From: Bacteroidales bacterium
Lineage (GTDB): Bacteria; Bacteroidota; Bacteroidia; Bacteroidales; UBA932
Reading direction: 5' to 3'
DNA: 64,000 bases
Assembly (NCBI GenBank): GCA_022647615.1
Contig: JALCKZ010000001.1
Span: forward strand, 1,538,178 to 1,602,177
Shown: positions 1-9,449 of the stretch, piece by piece
How the letters are laid out: each line of letters opens with the position of its first letter
Position numbering within the stretch: position 1 is the stretch's first letter
Notes under the pieces: model-generated
The model's input: the letters and a program-made list of their open reading frames with translations, nothing else
Told to the model about the DNA's origin: nothing
The model's database searches: none
Position numbers and translations under genes: made by a program

Positions 1-2141
1 TGCGTTGCAGGGATCTGTTCTTCATCTTTTCTCTTACAATATCGATGAAGGAGTCAAGTTTTGGATCAAACTTGAATTGTATTATCTGCTCCAAACCATT
101 GCTCACGCAAATTCTTCAGCAATTTTATATCAGGACTTAACATCATTCGACAAAATCATTCATTGATATACTTCATGTCTATCTCAAAGAACCCCTTTGG
201 CTTCATATTTGTCAAAAGCTTCTTGAATTTCCTCCCAATCATCATCAGAAGTATCATAGAAAGTCACTTACATCGGGGAGATTACCTTTCTTGTACACTG
301 GTATCTTATGACGTTTTTCTACCCATTTCAGAATGTGTTCGGAAGATTGAATCATATACCCAAAGATGATTGAAATGCATGCAACAGAACTCTCAAAACG
401 AGCTACTAACAAATGACGCATGAAAGCTAGCCACATTAGCCTTGTCGTCCAATCAACAGATTAAATTTAACCCCAGTCTTATCTTCCAATTCTTTAGCTA
501 ATTTTTCTTTCATTTCTTCGTGAACATAAAGTACTGGAGAATAGCGAGCTGCCTTAAATCTATAGACATCAGTCCTTGCTGACCTTTGATTTGCTGATAC
601 GATCCAAAGTGTATTTAGATACAAATCTTTCAGATTGCTGAGATCGTAAGTAAGTTCTTAGGGTCATTGGGAATGACAATTGAATATTTTGTTGAACCAA
701 ATCATCTGCATATTCATCTATATCCTGTAAATCCAATCGTGAACGACGCACAACCAATGGACTGATAATGGAACGGATATCCTTTGATATATTTTTTACT
801 TCTGCTTTATACTTCTTCGTCAGATGCCTTTCCTTTTTTTGCTTCACTCAAATCTCTATAACTATTTATCAAATTTTTAAATGCAGCGCCAAGATTCTCT
901 ACTGTTTTAAAGTGGAACGAGATGGTATTTGGAACAACTTGATTAATGAATAAATATCAGCAGGTTCATTATTGAATGGGGTAGCAGTCAGAAGCAGGAC
1001 TTTGTTTGCCAAACATAAATTGTGCAGTAATGCATAGTCTTGTGTATATTCATTACGAAAACGATGTGCTTCATCAATTATAATTAAAAACTGTTCATTA
1101 TCTTTTACAGTTCTTCATAATGAACAATGCATCTTCTATTTTCCAGTGCTATATACAGAAGCAGTAAAACCAAATTCATCTTTATAACCTTCCCATTGCT
1201 TACACAAGTGTGAGGAGGACAAATAACAATAGTTCGCAATTTCAAATTACGAGCTATTGTAGATGCAATAATACTTTTCCCAATCCAACTACATCAGCCA
1301 CAATAGCACCATTATGATTATCTAAAGCATTAAGAGCCATTTGTACGGCATCTGTCTGATATTTGAGATTAGAATATTTCCCATCTGTAATATCATAAGG
1401 AGTGAGCAGGTTCTCCTTTGTAGGAATAGCAAAATATTCTCGAAGTACACGGATATACATCAAGTATGGAGAATAAATTTTATCATACCAAATGTGAGTC
1501 CATTACTTTATTATTCCATTCATCAATATTGCTTCTTGTCAACAACAACAACAGAACTATCCCAAAGTTCTTCAAATATATTATGCACCCTCTTCATAAT
1601 CTGCTTTACCATTAAAACGAGCATTTAGTTCTAATCGGCCAGTAAGTCCTTGATAGGAAAGATTGCTTGAGCCTGTAATGACTACTCCTGGCAATTCACC
1701 TTCTTCATTCATCATATCATTATAAGCAAATAGATACATTTTTGAATGACAAGGTTCAAGCGTTTTTCTAATTTCCAATGATCCATCAACAATCTTTCCA
1801 TAAAACATTTTGAATTGCTCCAGTTTTCTGCAGTATCTAAAAAGTCTGTATCATTGAATATCTTAACGAACTGCTTGTAATATTCTTCCTTTATATTACT
1901 TCGCGAAGGTAAAGACTTGCTTGAAGTTCTCTACCTCTCGAATATGCTTGGTAATCTGTAAATCTACATCAAGTCCTACAAGGATTCGGATATTCTTATT
2001 CTTTAGATTGTCTGATAATTGCACATATCCAGAATAATAGAAATAACCTACCAATATATCTACAGCATTGGTTTTGGGGAGAATACCATTGATAATATCT
2101 GATAGGAACTTATCCTTGTTTGTTATAAAACTACTGCTCAT
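1..2141 (-). pseudogene. Degraded PLD-domain SNF2/DEAH-type helicase, C-terminus beyond window
   Basis: Read right to left, short open segments in changing frames together spell one large helicase. The N-terminal piece (2141-1899) and the next (1808-1581) resemble a phospholipase D-like module, with CHSKMYLF and GSSNLSYQGL as the HKD-like part. Around 1463-1254 comes the ATPase start with a Walker A-like VADVVGLGK. Near 1100-960 the reverse strand reads IIIDEAHRF (motif II) and LLLTATPFNN (motif III). Near 436-370 it reads LLVARFESSVA, typical of the SNF2 helicase C lobe, and the coding sense continues towards base 1. At least six frame changes or stops interrupt it, so no full protein can be made. 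It sits beside a small XRE gene, a common setting in defence or mobile islands. Alternative: a low-quality contig end with indel errors. Confidence 0.75.
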
Positions 2142-2181
2142 AAATATTGCAATTTATTCTAATTTGATGGTCTATTTTCGT

Positions 2182-2379
2182 TCACGCTTCATCCGTAATC
2201 AAGTCTTTCATATCAACCGAAAGAATTTCACCAATTTTTGCTAGAGTGTCAAGACTGGGTTGCAGCCTATTGCAAGCATAGGCATTGACCGTGCTAAAAC
2301 TCTTACCAAGTTTCTTTGAAAGCCACATTTGCGATATGCCTTTTTCTTCTAAAACATCTTTTATGCGATTTAATCTCAT
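2182..2379 (-). CDS. Small XRE-family helix-turn-helix regulator
   Basis: A 65-residue protein that is nearly all one Cro/C1-type helix-turn-helix: RIKDVLEEKGISQMWLSKKL is helices 1-2, GKSFSTVNAYACNRLQPSLD the recognition helix and following turn, and LAKIGEILSVDMKDLI the last helices. Such one-domain XRE proteins commonly sit next to helicase, restriction or methylase genes in Bacteroidota and control them. It lies 40 bases upstream of the helicase remnant on the same strand, so the two were probably one transcript. A partly symmetric AT-rich stretch just upstream (about 2412-2432, tagcgaa-tattttgcgata) could be its operator, but this is inference. The protein itself is intact. Confidence 0.8.
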   Translation of the reverse strand: MRLNRIKDVLEEKGISQMWLSKKLGKSFSTVNAYACNRLQPSLDTLAKIGEILSVDMKDLITDEA

Positions 2380-2498
2380 AATGGAATCTCTTTATAATGT
2401 GCTCCAAATATAGCGAATATTTTGCGATAAAAATTTTTTTTGGAAGAAAATATTCTTTACGGTACTAAAAAGAGGGGAAGGGCTCACCGCAATCTGCA

Positions 2499-2530
2499 TT
2501 TGCCCATGGCTAATAAAATCATTAACTTTG
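2499..2530 (+). promoter_or_regulatory. Predicted promoter of the rfb operon
   Basis: TTTG at 2499-2502 and TAACTTTG at 2523-2530 are separated by exactly 20 bases. This matches the Bacteroidetes primary sigma consensus (TTTG at -33, TAnnTTTG at -7). The rfbA ATG follows at 2549, which gives a very short leader. Confidence 0.65.
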
Positions 2531-2548
2531 GGAGTCAATTAAATCAAT

Positions 2549-3451
2549 ATGAAAGGAATAGTTTTAGCGGGCGGTTCAGGCACGCGCCTTTATCCTATTA
2601 CAAAGGGAGTCAGCAAGCAGCTGCTTCCTATTTACGACAAGCCTATGGTTTATTATCCCATTTCCGTGCTTATGCTGGCAGGAATCAGGGATATTTTAAT
2701 AATCTCCACGCCGGATGATATGCCTGGCTTTAAGAGATTGCTGGGAAGCGGTGAGGATTACGGAGTTAACTTCTCTTATGAAGTTCAGCCGTCTCCTGAC
2801 GGACTGGCCCAGGCGTTCATAATTGGAAAGAAATTCATAGGCAAAGACTCTGTTTGTCTTGTGCTTGGGGATAATATTTTTTACGGCAGCAACTTCACAA
2901 AGATGTTGTCAGGAGCAGTTGAACAAACTGCAAAAGGCAAGGCTACCGTTTTTGGCTATTATGTGAATGACCCTGAGAGATACGGAGTTGCAGAATTTGA
3001 TAAGAACGGAAATGTTCTGAGCATAGAGGAGAAACCTAAGAATCCAAAATCTAATTATGCCGTTGTAGGATTGTATTTCTACCCTAACAGCGTTGTGGAT
3101 ATTGCGGAGCATGTTAAACCTTCTGCCCGCGGAGAACTTGAGATTACATCTGTAAATCAGGCATATCTGGATAGAGGCTCGCTAAAAGTAAGACTGCTGG
3201 GGCGCGGTTTTGCATGGCTGGATACAGGCACGCATGACTCTCTTAGCCAGGCTACTAATTTTGTTCAGGTGCTGGAGCAGAGACAGGGCTTAAAGATTGC
3301 CTGTCTGGAGGGAATAGCTTTTTCAAACGGCTGGATATCAGCAGAAGAGCTGAAGAAAATTGCAAAGCCAATGATTAAAAATGATTATGGTAAATATCTT
3401 ATGGACCTTGCCAATGGCAATGCTCTTGAGATAGAACTAAATGAGAAATAA
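2549..3451 (+). CDS. rfbA: Glucose-1-phosphate thymidylyltransferase
   Basis: Makes dTDP-glucose from dTTP and glucose-1-phosphate, the first step of dTDP-L-rhamnose synthesis in the cytoplasm. The N-terminus has the nucleotidyltransferase signature [16 protein letters not shown], followed by [15 protein letters not shown]. Other hallmarks are [10 protein letters not shown] (metal and sugar-phosphate site), [21 protein letters not shown], and [11 protein letters not shown] near residue 225. At 300 residues it is the normal length (about 290-300). It is the first gene of rfbA-rfbC-rfbD-rfbB, with 17 bases to the rfbC ATG and a good promoter upstream. A longer overlapping reading frame at 2440-2718 is not a gene. 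Confidence 0.97.
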   Translation: MKGIVLAGGSGTRLYPITKGVSKQLLPIYDKPMVYYPISVLMLAGIRDILIISTPDDMPGFKRLLGSGEDYGVNFSYEVQPSPDGLAQAFIIGKKFIGKDSVCLVLGDNIFYGSNFTKMLSGAVEQTAKGKATVFGYYVNDPERYGVAEFDKNGNVLSIEEKPKNPKSNYAVVGLYFYPNSVVDIAEHVKPSARGELEITSVNQAYLDRGSLKVRLLGRGFAWLDTGTHDSLSQATNFVQVLEQRQGLKIACLEGIAFSNGWISAEELKKIAKPMIKNDYGKYLMDLANGNALEIELNEK

Positions 3452-3468
3452 GAAAATCTGTCGGGATT

Positions 3469-4031
3469 ATGGAAATAAAAGAGACTGAAATAGAAGGTGT
3501 ATATATCTTAAAACCTGATATTTATGGTGATTCAAGAGGCTATTTTTTTGAGAGTTACAATAAAGAGAGATTTAACAGTTTGATTCCGGGCGCTCCTGAT
3601 TTTGTGCAGGACAATCAGAGCAAGAGCTGCTATGGAGTTGTGCGAGGCCTTCATTTTCAGAATGCTCCGCATGCGCAGGCAAAACTTGTAAGAGTTGTGA
3701 TTGGTGCTGTTTTGGATGTGGCCGTGGACTTGAGGCCCGGTTCAAAGACTTTCGGCAAATATGTTTCAGTGGAATTGTCCGCTGAGAACCAGCTGCAATT
3801 CTATATGCCAGAGGGATTTGCACACGGTTTCTCTGTTTTGAGCAAGAGGCTATGTTTCAGTACAAGTGCAGCAGTTTGTTCAATCATGAATCAGAGGGAG
3901 GCATTCAGTGGAATGACCCCGATATAAATATTGACTGGAGAATTAAGCCGGAGGATGTCATCTTGAGTGCAAAAGATGTATCGCGACAGTCTCTTAAGGA
4001 GTATGCAAAGTCAAAAGGAATTGTCTTTTAA
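3469..4031 (+). pseudogene. rfbC: dTDP-4-dehydrorhamnose 3,5-epimerase, interrupted by a one-base deletion
   Basis: The third-step enzyme of dTDP-rhamnose synthesis, a cupin-fold epimerase. The first 125 or so residues are normal: YGDSRGYFFESYN, FVQDNQSKSCYGVVRGLHFQ (catalytic His region), AKLVRVVIGAVLDVAVDLRPGS, FGKYVSVELS and YMPEGFAHGFSVLSK. After SK (about 3843-3846) the frame is lost. Reading one frame over gives the expected remainder: EAMFQYKCSSLFNHESEGGI, then QWNDPDINIDW and, at the end, KGIVF with TAA at 4029-4031. One missing A in what should be AGCAAAGAG explains the break. Translated as written, the protein ends at 3927 with a nonsense tail. Because the remainder is well conserved, this is either very recent or a sequencing error; the pathway needs the enzyme and no second copy is seen here. 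Confidence 0.9.
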
Positions 4032-4041
4032 TTAATTGAAA

Positions 4042-4965
4042 ATGAGCAGCAAAAACGGTCTTAAAAATATTTTGGTAACGGGCGCAAACGGGCAGCTTGG
4101 TACATCCCTTGCAATGTTGGCCAATCCAAAAGACGCACGCTTTTTCTTTACCGATGTGGCAGAACTTGACATTACAAATCTTGCTGCGGTTACAAAGTTT
4201 GTAAAGGATAACAGAATAGATATTCTGATTAATTGTGCGGCTTATACCAATGTTGACAGGGCGGAAGATGATTATAAAACTGCTGAACTGCTAAATGGCA
4301 AAGCACCTGAAAATCTTGCTGTTGCTTGCAAGAAAGCGGGTGCTTTTTTAATACATGTTTCTACCGATTACGTTTTTGGGGGCGGACGAAGTGTGTTGCC
4401 TTATAAGGAGGATGCAAAAGAAAATCCAACGGGAGTGTACGGCGTAACCAAACTGGACGGGGAGAAAAATATTAAAAAAGTTCTTGGAGACAAATCAAAG
4501 AAGGATGCCGGCAATTATCTTATTATCAGAACCGCATGGCTGTATTCAGAATACGGACATAACTTTGTAAAGACCATGCTGGATTTGCAGGCAACGCATA
4601 AAGAGATAAAAGTTGTCTTTGACCAGACTGGTACGCCAACTTATGCTGCAGACCTGGCAAAAGCAATCTATAATATTGCGATGAAGCTCTCTAAAGACGA
4701 TGCCGTAAAATACTCAGGGATATATAATTATACAAATGAAGGGGTATGTTCATGGTATGATTTTGCAGTAGCTATTGGAGAGATGGGGAAGAGAAAATGC
4801 AAAGTGAATCCTTGCCACTCTCATGAATTTCCAAGCAAAGTTAAGAGACCTCCTTTCTCTGTTCTGGACAAGACAAAAATTAAAAATACTTTTGGAGTTG
4901 AGGTGCCGTACTGGCGTGATTCTCTGAAGGTTTGCATAAAGAATCTATTATCGAAAAATAAATAG
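4042..4965 (+). CDS. rfbD: dTDP-4-dehydrorhamnose reductase
   Basis: The NADPH-dependent last step giving dTDP-L-rhamnose. It is an extended short-chain dehydrogenase: ILVTGANGQLGTSL is the Rossmann nucleotide-binding loop, ILINCAAYTNVDRAEDD follows, then the catalytic STDYVFGGG (Thr/Ser), and YGVTKLDGEK holds the YxxxK pair. LIIRTAWLYSEYGHNFVKTM and FDQTGTPTYAADLA are family signatures. I start it at ATG 4042; an in-frame TTG six bases earlier is less likely. The start lies 11 bases after the true end of rfbC, and rfbB begins 5 bases after its stop, as in one operon. Confidence 0.96.
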   Translation: MSSKNGLKNILVTGANGQLGTSLAMLANPKDARFFFTDVAELDITNLAAVTKFVKDNRIDILINCAAYTNVDRAEDDYKTAELLNGKAPENLAVACKKAGAFLIHVSTDYVFGGGRSVLPYKEDAKENPTGVYGVTKLDGEKNIKKVLGDKSKKDAGNYLIIRTAWLYSEYGHNFVKTMLDLQATHKEIKVVFDQTGTPTYAADLAKAIYNIAMKLSKDDAVKYSGIYNYTNEGVCSWYDFAVAIGEMGKRKCKVNPCHSHEFPSKVKRPPFSVLDKTKIKNTFGVEVPYWRDSLKVCIKNLLSKNK

Positions 4966-4969
4966 CATT

Positions 4970-6049
4970 ATGAAAACAATAATGATAACCGGAGGAGCAG
5001 GATTCATTGGCTCTAGCGTAGTGAGATTGTTTGTGAAGAAATATCCAAAAGTTCACATCATTAATTTTGATAAGCTGACTTACGCGGGAAACCTTGAAAA
5101 TCTGAAGGATATAGAGAACAAGAATAATTACACTTTTGTAAAGGGGGACATCTGCGATTTTAAATTTGTGCAGGAGACTCTTAAGAAATATAAGGTTGAC
5201 GGAATTATTCATCTGGCTGCTGAAAGCCATGTTGACAGAAGCATCAAAGACCCGTTCATTTTTGCAAAGACAAATGTGCTTGGAACATTGACATTGCTTC
5301 AGGCGGCAAAGGAGTATTGGGGCTGCACGCTTGCCAATAAGGAGGAAATGAGCAAGTTGCACAGATTCTATCACATCTCTACCGATGAGGTTTACGGTGC
5401 TTTGAAGTTTGACAAGACTTTGTTTACGGAGAAAACAAAGTATGATCCTCACAGTCCTTACTCCGCATCAAAGGCATCATCAGACCACTTTGTAAGAGCG
5501 TTCCATGATACTTTCGGACTGCCGGAAGTTATCACAAACTGCAGCAACAACTACGGGCCTTATCAATTTCCTGAAAAGCTGATACCTCTGTTTATCAACA
5601 ATATAGAGCATAACAAACCTCTTCCTGTCTATGGAGCTGGAAAGAATGTGAGAGATTGGTTGTATGTAGAGGACCATGCAAAAGCAATAGATTTGATTTT
5701 CCATAAAGGAACTGTCGGTGAGACATATAATATCGGCGGGTTCAACGAGTGGAAAAACATAGACCTGATTAAGCTGGTTATCAAGATAGTAGATAAGGAG
5801 CTAGGACGCAAGCCGGGGGCTTCATTAAAGCTAATAACTCATGTCGCCGACAGGGCAGGACATGATTTGCGTTATGCAATTGATTCTTCAAAATTGAGAA
5901 AAGAGCTGGGGTGGAAGCCGGAAACTGCTTTCCCTGAGGGAATTCAGAAGACTGTCAAATGGTATATGACACATAGGGACTGGGTGGATAATTGCACTAG
6001 CGGCGCCTACATGAAGTACTACAAGATGATGTACGGGAACCGGAAGTAG
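4970..6049 (+). CDS. rfbB: dTDP-glucose 4,6-dehydratase
   Basis: Converts dTDP-glucose to dTDP-4-keto-6-deoxyglucose with bound NAD. The N-terminus has TGGAGFIGSSVVRLF (NAD loop) and INFDKLTYAGNLENL. Next come HLAAESHVDRSI, HISTDEVYGAL with the active-site Thr-Asp-Glu, and YSASKASSDHFVRAF with the catalytic Tyr and Lys. NCSNNYGPYQFPEKLIPL and DWLYVEDHAKAI are specific for RmlB. At 359 residues it is normal length. It is the last rfb gene; 50 bases follow before the transaldolase gene. Confidence 0.97.
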   Translation: MKTIMITGGAGFIGSSVVRLFVKKYPKVHIINFDKLTYAGNLENLKDIENKNNYTFVKGDICDFKFVQETLKKYKVDGIIHLAAESHVDRSIKDPFIFAKTNVLGTLTLLQAAKEYWGCTLANKEEMSKLHRFYHISTDEVYGALKFDKTLFTEKTKYDPHSPYSASKASSDHFVRAFHDTFGLPEVITNCSNNYGPYQFPEKLIPLFINNIEHNKPLPVYGAGKNVRDWLYVEDHAKAIDLIFHKGTVGETYNIGGFNEWKNIDLIKLVIKIVDKELGRKPGASLKLITHVADRAGHDLRYAIDSSKLRKELGWKPETAFPEGIQKTVKWYMTHRDWVDNCTSGAYMKYYKMMYGNRK

Positions 6050-6099
6050 CCCTATAGTTGAATAAACTTTTGAAATAATATTTACAAAAATATAAGCAA

Positions 6100-6756
6100 A
6101 TGAAATTTTTTATTGATACTGCAAACCTTCAGGATATAGCTAAGGTACAGTCACTTGGAATTCTTGACGGAGTAACTACTAACCCAAGCCTTATGGCAAA
6201 AGAGGGAGTGAAAGGACAAGAGCAAATCTATAATCACTATAAGGAAATTTGCAAGATAGTTGACGGTCCGGTAAGCGCGGAAGTTTTTGCAAATGACTTT
6301 GACGGGATGGTTAAAGAGGGGATGCTTTTACATAAACTTTGTCCTGAGAAAATCACAATCAAACTTCCATGCACAGAGGATGGAATAAAGGCAGTAAAAT
6401 ATTTTTCCGGCCTTGGATATGCAACAAATTGTACGCTGGTATTCTCTCTAGGTCAGGCACTTCTGGCTGCAAAGGCGGGTGCTACTTTTGTTAGTCCTTT
6501 CATCGGAAGATTGGATGACATCAGTGAAGATGGCGTTGGACTAGTAGCTGACATTGTAAAGATGTACCGTACTTATGGATATAAGACACAAGTGCTTGCT
6601 GCATCTATAAGACATACGCGCCACATTATTCAAGTTGTACAAGCAGGTGCAGATGTTGCCACATGTCCTTTGAAAGCCATACTAGGCCTTCTAAATCACC
6701 CTCTTACAACGAGCGGTCTTGCAACTTTCAATAAGGCAGCAGAGTCTATGAAGTAA
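6100..6756 (+). CDS. Small transaldolase / fructose-6-phosphate aldolase family (TalC/Fsa)
   Basis: A 218-residue TIM-barrel aldolase of the short transaldolase subfamily. It starts MKFFIDTANL, followed by GILDGVTTNPSLMAKEG. ITIKLPCTEDGIKAV holds the Schiff-base Lys, and GATFVSPFIGRLDDI and VLAASIRH are further signatures. Members either exchange dihydroxyacetone units in the non-oxidative pentose phosphate pathway or cleave fructose-6-phosphate; the sequence does not let me choose. It lies between rfbB and the flippase on the same strand and may be co-transcribed, but is a metabolic gene and not a known part of polysaccharide synthesis. Confidence 0.9.
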   Translation: MKFFIDTANLQDIAKVQSLGILDGVTTNPSLMAKEGVKGQEQIYNHYKEICKIVDGPVSAEVFANDFDGMVKEGMLLHKLCPEKITIKLPCTEDGIKAVKYFSGLGYATNCTLVFSLGQALLAAKAGATFVSPFIGRLDDISEDGVGLVADIVKMYRTYGYKTQVLAASIRHTRHIIQVVQAGADVATCPLKAILGLLNHPLTTSGLATFNKAAESMK

Positions 6757-6814
6757 TAATTATCTCGACAGATATTATTAAGGGTTGTTGTACTAAAATT
6801 AATTGGCAGCTTAA

Positions 6815-8356
6815 ATGAGTGATAATCTTAAACAAACGGCTGTTGCAGGTGCAAGGTGGGGGTTCATAGAGAATATCTCATCTATGGGTATAACGTTTGT
6901 TGTAGGTATCATTCTTGCCAGAATTCTTTCTCCGGAGCAATATGGTCTGATAGGGGATTTGACAATTTTTATTGCCATCTCTATCTCATTGATTGATAAT
7001 GGTTTTTCTGCGGCAATTATACGCAAGCCAAAACCTACAGCGGAGGATTTGAATACCACATTTCTAACAAACTTCGGGATAAGCATTGTCTGTTTTGTGA
7101 TTCTTTTTGCAGGCGCTCCTTTTGTTTCCGATTTCTTCAATGAGCCGCAGCTGACTTTGCTTTTAAGAGTACTGAGTTTTGTCCTGATAGTTAATGCAGT
7201 CTCAATTATTCAGCGTGCGCTAATTGTTAAAAATGTTGACTTCAAAAGACTTACGGCGTGCACTGTAACCTCCTCACTTTTCAGCGGCATAGTAGGAATA
7301 TGGATGGCCCTTACCGGGTGCGGAGTCTGGAGTCTTGTCGGACAGCAGGTTTCAAAGCAGGTTGCTAATTCTATAATGCTTTGGTTGTTAGGCACATGGA
7401 AACCGAATTGGAAATTCTCAAAAGAAAGCTTCAAAGAACTTTTTTCTTATGGTTCCAATGTGATGATTACCGGTTTGCTTGATACAATCTTTAAAAACAT
7501 TTACTATCCTGTTATTGGTAAATCATTCTCTGTCAGCCAGCTGGGACAATATACCAGAGCGGACCAGTTTAGCAATGTTACGTCCAATAATTTAACGATG
7601 GTTGTTCAAAGAGTAAGTTTCCCGGTACTCTCCAAGACGCAAGATTCTGATGAGAGAATGCGCAATGCGTTCAGGAGCACCATTAAGGTGACGATGCTGA
7701 TATCCTTCTTTATTGCCTTTTGGCTATCTGCTGTTTCTCAGCCTCTTATAGTTGGTCTCATTGGCATGAAGTGGCTGCCTGCGTCATATATTCTCCAGAT
7801 TATTTGTCTTGCCGGAGCGTTCTATCCGATTCATGCGCTTAATCAGAATATCCTGCAAATCAAGGGGAAAATGAAATTGTACCTGGCACTGGAAATAAAC
7901 AAGAAAATTTTGCTGGCCATATCAATTGCGATTGGCATAATATGCTGCAATATTTACAATAAGGAATTTGGATTGAAGATTTTATTGTGGGGCATGGTTG
8001 CGGTCTCTATAATTGTATTTTTTGTAAATGCTTATTTTTCAGGTAAATGCCTTAATTATTCCGTGTGGAGACAAACAAAGGATATACTTCCTTCATTTCT
8101 AATTTCTTTGCTAGTTGCCGCTCTTATTGGACTTATAACTGCGGGATGTGTTTACTTGTTCAGAGTTAAATTTGGATGGCACAGCTTGACATTTACAAAT
8201 ATCGGGGCGGTTGCTATCGGGAGCTTTATAGGACTCCTTATAATGGCAGGCATTTATGCTATGTTCCCGCGTAAAGAATATGATGAAGTTAAGAACCTTA
8301 TACAGATTTGGAAATCAGCTAAATTGAATAATGAAGGCCCTGAGGTAAAAGAGTAG
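6815..8356 (+). CDS. Polysaccharide flippase, MOP/Wzx-like superfamily
   Basis: A 513-residue inner-membrane protein with many hydrophobic segments (roughly 12-14). The opening KQTAVAGARWGFIENISSMG followed by LARILSPEQYGLIGDLTIF is typical of lipopolysaccharide O-unit or exopolysaccharide exporters (polysaccharide synthesis protein family, WzxC-like). IIRKPKPTAEDLNTTFLTNF is also a family feature. It would move lipid-linked sugar units across the inner membrane. It follows dTDP-rhamnose synthesis and is 6 bases from a glycosyltransferase, so a rhamnose-containing surface glycan is a fair inference. The C-terminal tail is charged and cytoplasmic. Confidence 0.9.
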   Translation: MSDNLKQTAVAGARWGFIENISSMGITFVVGIILARILSPEQYGLIGDLTIFIAISISLIDNGFSAAIIRKPKPTAEDLNTTFLTNFGISIVCFVILFAGAPFVSDFFNEPQLTLLLRVLSFVLIVNAVSIIQRALIVKNVDFKRLTACTVTSSLFSGIVGIWMALTGCGVWSLVGQQVSKQVANSIMLWLLGTWKPNWKFSKESFKELFSYGSNVMITGLLDTIFKNIYYPVIGKSFSVSQLGQYTRADQFSNVTSNNLTMVVQRVSFPVLSKTQDSDERMRNAFRSTIKVTMLISFFIAFWLSAVSQPLIVGLIGMKWLPASYILQIICLAGAFYPIHALNQNILQIKGKMKLYLALEINKKILLAISIAIGIICCNIYNKEFGLKILLWGMVAVSIIVFFVNAYFSGKCLNYSVWRQTKDILPSFLISLLVAALIGLITAGCVYLFRVKFGWHSLTFTNIGAVAIGSFIGLLIMAGIYAMFPRKEYDEVKNLIQIWKSAKLNNEGPEVKE

Positions 8357-8362
8357 ATTGTA

Positions 8363-9418
8363 ATGGAACCTTTAGCCGCAATAATCACGACAGTTTATAA
8401 TACGGGACAATATTTGGAAGATTGTCTTGAGTCCGCTCTTTCTCAGAGGACCAATTTTCCTTTTGTGCTTATTGTGAGCGAGGATTGCGGAAAGGATAAC
8501 AGCAGAGAAATTATTAAGCGCTATAAGAAAAAATTTCCGCTGACCAGCTCTGTGCAAGGAACTAAGGGTAAGGGATTTGTACCTTTTATAGTTGACTGCA
8601 GCCCTTCCAAAAACATGGGATTGGTTCCTAACAGTTATTGGTGCTTAAGTCAGGCTCTAAGTCTTGGGGTTAAATATGTCTCTTTCTTAGATTCTGATGA
8701 TATCATTACTGATGTATACAAGCTGCAGGATCAGGTGAATTTTTTGGAGAAGAATCCTGAGTATCAGATGGTGTATTCGGATAATATTTATATTGGTGCT
8801 GATATTGGTTATTCTCAGGCGGTTACATTGGCAAAGCAAACACCATATAAGCATTCCGGAGCAAGACTTACGGCCGCTTACGAGACTCATTATTCTCCTG
8901 AATTTGAGGACTCCGGAATAACTTTAAAGTCTTTGCTGACCTCTAATAATCCTTGCGTTGCAGGGGCAGCATGTTTCAGAACGGAGAATCTATCTTTTTT
9001 CCCGATGGCGGTAGGCGATACTAAAAATTTTGTTACTCAAGATTTGCCTGTGTGGCTGGAACTGCTTAAGTACGGGAAGATTGCAAAGGAGAAGAAGGTA
9101 ACTTTTGCCTACAGGGATTTGACTGAGAGCTGGAGCAGGTCTGCAGATATAGAAAAGATTGAGAGATTCCAAAGAGGCTCCATGGATGTGAGAAACAGTT
9201 TCATAGCCAGGCAGGATTATACGGAAAGCGAGAAAAAAAATCTTACCGCGGCATCTGAAAAATTTTATTATGGCAAGATGCTCCGTGCATACGCAAAGAA
9301 TGCTCCTGAGAAATATTTTAAATTTGTCTGTGAGGCATTAAAAAAATATCCTGCGCTTTTATTTGCCAATGATTTCTGGAGAGCTGCAGGAATACGGATT
9401 AAAAAAATTATCTCATAA
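8363..9418 (+). CDS. Family 2 glycosyltransferase
   Basis: A GT-A fold transferase of 351 residues. AAIITTVYNTGQYLEDCLES is the nucleotide-binding beginning, and the acidic metal-binding motif is FLDSDD near residue 112. A GT2-like LIVSEDCGKDNSREIIKRY is in between. No membrane segments are evident, so it would act at the cytoplasmic face of the inner membrane. The start is 6 bases after the flippase stop, so both are surely co-transcribed. Sugar specificity cannot be told from sequence. Confidence 0.9.
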   Translation: MEPLAAIITTVYNTGQYLEDCLESALSQRTNFPFVLIVSEDCGKDNSREIIKRYKKKFPLTSSVQGTKGKGFVPFIVDCSPSKNMGLVPNSYWCLSQALSLGVKYVSFLDSDDIITDVYKLQDQVNFLEKNPEYQMVYSDNIYIGADIGYSQAVTLAKQTPYKHSGARLTAAYETHYSPEFEDSGITLKSLLTSNNPCVAGAACFRTENLSFFPMAVGDTKNFVTQDLPVWLELLKYGKIAKEKKVTFAYRDLTESWSRSADIEKIERFQRGSMDVRNSFIARQDYTESEKKNLTAASEKFYYGKMLRAYAKNAPEKYFKFVCEALKKYPALLFANDFWRAAGIRIKKIIS

Positions 9419-9449
9419 ATGTTGATTTATAAGTTGCTGGCAGTAATCA

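Noticed and set aside
2440..2718. A 92-codon open frame overlapping the start of rfbA
   Set aside because: It runs in another frame through the conserved rfbA N-terminus, has no family features and covers the predicted promoter.
4880..5452. A 190-codon open frame antisense to rfbD and rfbB
   Set aside because: Lies wholly on conserved genes, has Cys/Phe/Leu-rich low-information sequence and no start context.
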